DNA of 8,271 bases. Source: an uncultured Alphaproteobacteria bacterium. Lineage in GTDB: Bacteria > Pseudomonadota > Alphaproteobacteria > Rhizobiales > Aestuariivirgaceae. The notes under the pieces were generated by a model. The model was given only the letters and a program-made list of their open reading frames with translations. It did not search any database and was not told the origin of the DNA. A program made the position numbers and the translations under genes. Below are positions 6,690 to 8,271 of the stretch, piece by piece. The stretch covers positions 1 to 8,271 of the forward strand of contig CALMLK010000308.1 in assembly GCA_937868035.1 (NCBI GenBank), in the 5' to 3' direction. Numbering within the stretch: the stretch's first letter is position 1; the number at the start of each line of letters is the position of its first letter.

Positions 6690-7583
6690 ATGTCCATGTC
6701 TTCATTTCCGTTTCCCGGCCTCAACCTTGCGCTCGCCACGCCTTTCACCGCGTCCGGCGCGATTGACTTCGAGACCTTGGACCGGAACATCGAGCGCTAT
6801 CTTGCGGCTGGCGTCAGGGGCTTTGTGCTGAGTTCGGGCACCGGTATGCATGTCTACCTGTCGCAAGCGGAATCCCGCCAGTTGGTTGAACGCGGCGTCC
6901 GCGCCATCAAAGGCCGCGCGAAGATCATCGTGCAGACCTCGGCCCTGATGCTGGATGAGGTGGTGGAGAGAACCACACATGCCAAGAGCTGCGGTGCAGA
7001 TGGCGTAATGGTTCTGCCGCCCTTTTTCGAAGGTCCGACGGCGGATGACGAGATTGTCGAATTCTACGCTGGCGTCGCGAAGGCGGGGCTGCCCATCATC
7101 GGCTACAATGTTCCGCAGGTCGTTGGCGTTGCCATCACGCCGGAATTGCTGGCCAGGCTGTGCGCCATCCCGGAATTCTGTGGCGTCAAGGACAGCAGCG
7201 GCGACCTTGCCGCCCAGGCCAACCTGATCCGCACCGGATTGGGCATGATGAACGGTTCCGATGCGCTGGTGCCCTACGCGCTCTATGCCGGTTGCCAGGG
7301 GCTGATCTGGGGTGGGGCAAACTTTGCGCCGCGCACATGCCTTGCCATGGTTGCCGCCGCCGAGGGCAAGCGCTGGGACGAGGCGCGCGAGATCTGGCGT
7401 GTGCTGGAGCCCGCCATGTCGCTGATCTGGCAGGGCGACTATGTGAAGTCCGTCTACGCCGCCTGTGAAATGACGGGCTACGGCGCAGGCACTCCGCGCC
7501 GGCCGCTCGCGGCACTCGCGCCCGAAAAGGTGGCGCCGTTGCGTGCCGCGCTGGGCGACCTGGCGGCCCGCGAGAAAATTTAG
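6690..7583 (+). CDS. Dihydrodipicolinate synthase / N-acetylneuraminate lyase family protein
   Basis: A 297-residue class I aldolase-type TIM barrel of the DapA/NanA family, full length for the family. The Schiff-base lysine is K167 (FCGVKDSSGD) and the catalytic tyrosine is Y139 (IIGYNVP). The substrate loop usually reads GTTGE or GSTGE, but here it is SGTGM (49-53), so the conserved Glu is replaced by Met. This argues against housekeeping DapA and for an enzyme acting on another 2-oxo acid (aldolase, dehydratase or deaminase). The exact substrate cannot be told. Starts at ATG 6690 or ATG 6696 are both possible; a GAG six bases before 6696 mildly favours the second, and an in-frame GTG at 6669 is too close to the promoter. 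It is convergent with an amine/amino-acid oxidase-type gene, which would fit an amino-acid breakdown locus such as hydroxyproline degradation, but this is only a guess. Confidence 0.85.
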   Translation: MSMSSFPFPGLNLALATPFTASGAIDFETLDRNIERYLAAGVRGFVLSSGTGMHVYLSQAESRQLVERGVRAIKGRAKIIVQTSALMLDEVVERTTHAKSCGADGVMVLPPFFEGPTADDEIVEFYAGVAKAGLPIIGYNVPQVVGVAITPELLARLCAIPEFCGVKDSSGDLAAQANLIRTGLGMMNGSDALVPYALYAGCQGLIWGGANFAPRTCLAMVAAAEGKRWDEAREIWRVLEPAMSLIWQGDYVKSVYAACEMTGYGAGTPRRPLAALAPEKVAPLRAALGDLAAREKI

Positions 7584-7585
7584 AC

Positions 7586-7597
7586 GGGCTTCGGCCC
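7586..7597 (+). terminator. GGGC-TTCG-GCCC tetraloop hairpin after the DHDPS-family gene
   Basis: A perfect four-pair stem closed by the very stable C(UUCG)G tetraloop begins two bases after the stop codon. No T run follows, so it may act as a weak terminator or protect the mRNA end. It is short and could be chance in GC-rich DNA. The rest of the 104-base convergent gap holds only GC-rich sequence without a clear second terminator. Confidence 0.3.
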
Positions 7598-7687
7598 AGC
7601 GCGGAAACCGTGGTGGTGCCCGTGTGCTGATCTGCTCGCGCTACACTTACCAGCCCTGGCGGGCGGGCGCGGGAGTAGGCGAGCGCG

Positions 7688-8271
7688 CTATTCCGCGCGG
7701 GCGCGCCATTCGGCGTAGCGCAGGAAGGCGTTGGCGCCGAGAGTCGAGATGGGCGGCGGTGGCAGGCGGGTCGGCTGCTCCTCGGCCGTGAAGTGACGGG
7801 TGATGTCACTGGTGACACCGCAAGCCAGCTCCGCGGCACCCATGCCGGTGAGCGTCCCGCGTACGGTGCCCAGGCCATTCTGCACGCAGCCCGAATAGAG
7901 ATTCTTGTCCAGTTCGCGCATGACGGCAACGCCGTTGCGGCTGAGACACAGGTGGCCGGCCCAGGAGAACTCCATGGCAACGCCGCGCAGCTTCGGGAAA
8001 CGCGCATCAAAGTTCTTGCGGTGAACCCGTGCCGTGCGTTGCAGGGCCCCTTCGCTTGGCTCCATGCCAGGCAGGAAGCTCGCACAGCTGCGCGTGATGA
8101 TGCGGTTCCCGCCCAGTGCGGGGTCGATCCGGCGCATGGTCGTTCCCATGGGGTCTGAAGGTGTGACGCCCCAGCGCGGCTTTCCGCCCAGTGTCTTCAC
8201 AGCGTCGGCGCCGAGGTCGACGGTCATGGAGGCATAGAGAAAGATGTGCATCAGCCGCTGGCGGGCAAATC
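7688..8271 (-). CDS. FAD-dependent oxidoreductase, DAO family (C-terminal part)
   Basis: The frame is open to the window edge, so the N-terminus with the FAD-binding GxGxxG lies outside. The 193 visible residues match the C-terminal half of D-amino-acid/glycine oxidase-type (DAO) flavoproteins: TMRRIDPALGGNRIITR, then EFSWAGHLCLSRNGVAVM, then YSGCVQNGLGTVRGTLTGMG, the closing FAD-contact segment. Such enzymes oxidise amines or amino acids, for example gamma-glutamylputrescine, sarcosine or D-amino acids; the substrate cannot be told from this part. An internal ATG at 8251 is in frame but the sequence before it continues to look coding, so it is not the true start. It ends with TAG at 7688-7690, facing the DHDPS-family gene. 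Confidence 0.8.
   Translation of the reverse strand, partial: FARQRLMHIFLYASMTVDLGADAVKTLGGKPRWGVTPSDPMGTTMRRIDPALGGNRIITRSCASFLPGMEPSEGALQRTARVHRKNFDARFPKLRGVAMEFSWAGHLCLSRNGVAVMRELDKNLYSGCVQNGLGTVRGTLTGMGAAELACGVTSDITRHFTAEEQPTRLPPPPISTLGANAFLRYAEWRARAE

Noticed and set aside
7667..7698. GCGCGG/CCGCGC hairpin as a shared convergent terminator
   Set aside because: The stem reaches into the coding end of the oxidoreductase, the loop is long and no T run follows on either strand.
7186..8085. 299-residue minus-strand open frame
   Set aside because: Crosses two convergent genes in the wrong frame, is extremely Arg/Ala/Ser/Pro-rich, and conflicts with the DAO and DHDPS-family proteins.

Overview
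The window comes from a GC-rich bacterium, most likely an alphaproteobacterium. The best clue is a perfect GAAC-N7-GAAC direct repeat directly before a DNA-repair gene, which is the LexA (SOS) box form of Alphaproteobacteria. The gene families present fit that group but do not prove it. I see no RNA genes, insertion sequences, CRISPR arrays or tandem repeats.

Layout. (1) Positions 50-3495, minus strand: two carbohydrate genes. A GH43-like five-bladed beta-propeller protein (2551-3495) lies upstream of a large two-domain protein (50-2383) that joins a GT-B-type glycosyltransferase to a UDP-galactopyranose mutase. They look like part of a surface-polysaccharide locus using galactofuranose. (2) Positions 3496-3923: a divergent intergenic region with two inverted repeats, a possible decayed sulfotransferase fragment on the minus strand, and a promoter overlapped by a LexA box. 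(3) Positions 3924-6595, plus strand: a tightly coupled two-gene DNA-repair operon. It has a radical SAM protein with a C-terminal helix-hairpin-helix, then a DUF4130-UdgX fusion carrying the KRRIH loop that cross-links to uracil sites in DNA. (4) Positions 6630-7583, plus strand: a separate promoter and a dihydrodipicolinate synthase/N-acetylneuraminate lyase family enzyme. (5) Positions 7688-8271, minus strand: the C-terminal part of a DAO-type FAD-dependent oxidoreductase that runs off the window, convergent with the previous gene.

The most interesting unit is the radical SAM/UdgX pair. The two families are known to be neighbours and are named for this link, but I know of no described joint pathway. 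Here they overlap by one base and appear to be under SOS control with a near-leaderless start. The reading I favour, as inference, is a DNA-damage-induced system in which UdgX marks or removes uracil (or a related base) and the radical SAM protein acts on the resulting lesion or adduct. The second point of interest is the physical fusion of a UDP-galactofuranose-making enzyme to a glycosyltransferase, next to a GH43-like protein.
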